This document shows positions 6,483 to 6,483 of a stretch of DNA of 6,483 nucleotides, one piece after another. Within the stretch, counting starts at the first letter, position 1. Each line of letters opens with the position of its first letter. A program made the position numbers and the translations under genes. The stretch spans positions 1,826 through 8,308 of the forward strand of contig DLFY01000152.1 of the NCBI GenBank assembly GCA_002482415.1. Direction: 5' to 3'. The notes under the pieces are model-generated. The model saw only the letters and a list, made by a program, of their open reading frames with translations, had not been told where the DNA came from and did not search any database. Source of the stretch: Phycisphaerales bacterium UBA7708. Lineage in GTDB: Bacteria; Planctomycetota; Phycisphaerae; Sedimentisphaerales; Anaerohalosphaeraceae.

Positions 6483-6483
6483 C

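Overview
The window looks like chromosomal DNA from a planctomycete, most likely of the Phycisphaerae group. This placement is an inference. It rests on a secreted enzyme that combines a LamG-type domain, a PKD domain and a C-terminal dockerin-like module, on a secreted PQQ-type beta-propeller beginning 'WPCWRGPRGDG', and on moderately high G+C with weak Shine-Dalgarno signals. No rRNA, tRNA, CRISPR array, insertion sequence, phage gene or attachment site is visible.

Layout, left to right. Bases 2-2464 (+) hold the 3' part of a large secreted multidomain protein: LamG-like end, a jelly-roll ligand-binding module, PKD, purple-acid-phosphatase N-domain, calcineurin-like metallophosphoesterase, dockerin. 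Its 5' end lies outside the window. After a 56-base convergent gap comes a minus-strand pair: a WalJ/YycJ-like metallo-beta-lactamase-fold hydrolase (2521-3306) and, upstream of it, an exported PQQ-like beta-propeller protein (3329-4561). The two are 22 bases apart and probably form one transcript. A 147-base divergent intergenic region (4562-4708) separates them from dinB (4709-5869, +), which encodes a complete DNA polymerase IV. dinB converges, across 34 bases, on the C-terminal part of a CPBP-family intramembrane protease (5904-6482, -) that runs off the right edge.

How the genes fit together. The phosphoesterase and the beta-propeller act outside the cytoplasm. DinB and the MBL hydrolase are cytoplasmic, and the CPBP protease sits in the membrane. 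Nothing indicates one shared pathway. The only likely co-transcribed pair is beta-propeller plus MBL hydrolase. The divergent region is the one compact regulatory site. It holds a perfect TATAAT -10 box only six bases from the dinB ATG, which implies a leaderless or near-leaderless mRNA, a 17-base inverted repeat, and a near-perfect 8-base tandem repeat.

I did not find a convincing undescribed system. The points most worth a second look are the domain architecture of the phosphoesterase (with a Gln in place of the usual His in metal motif I and a degraded second dockerin loop), the apparent leaderless dinB, and the inverted repeat between the divergent genes.
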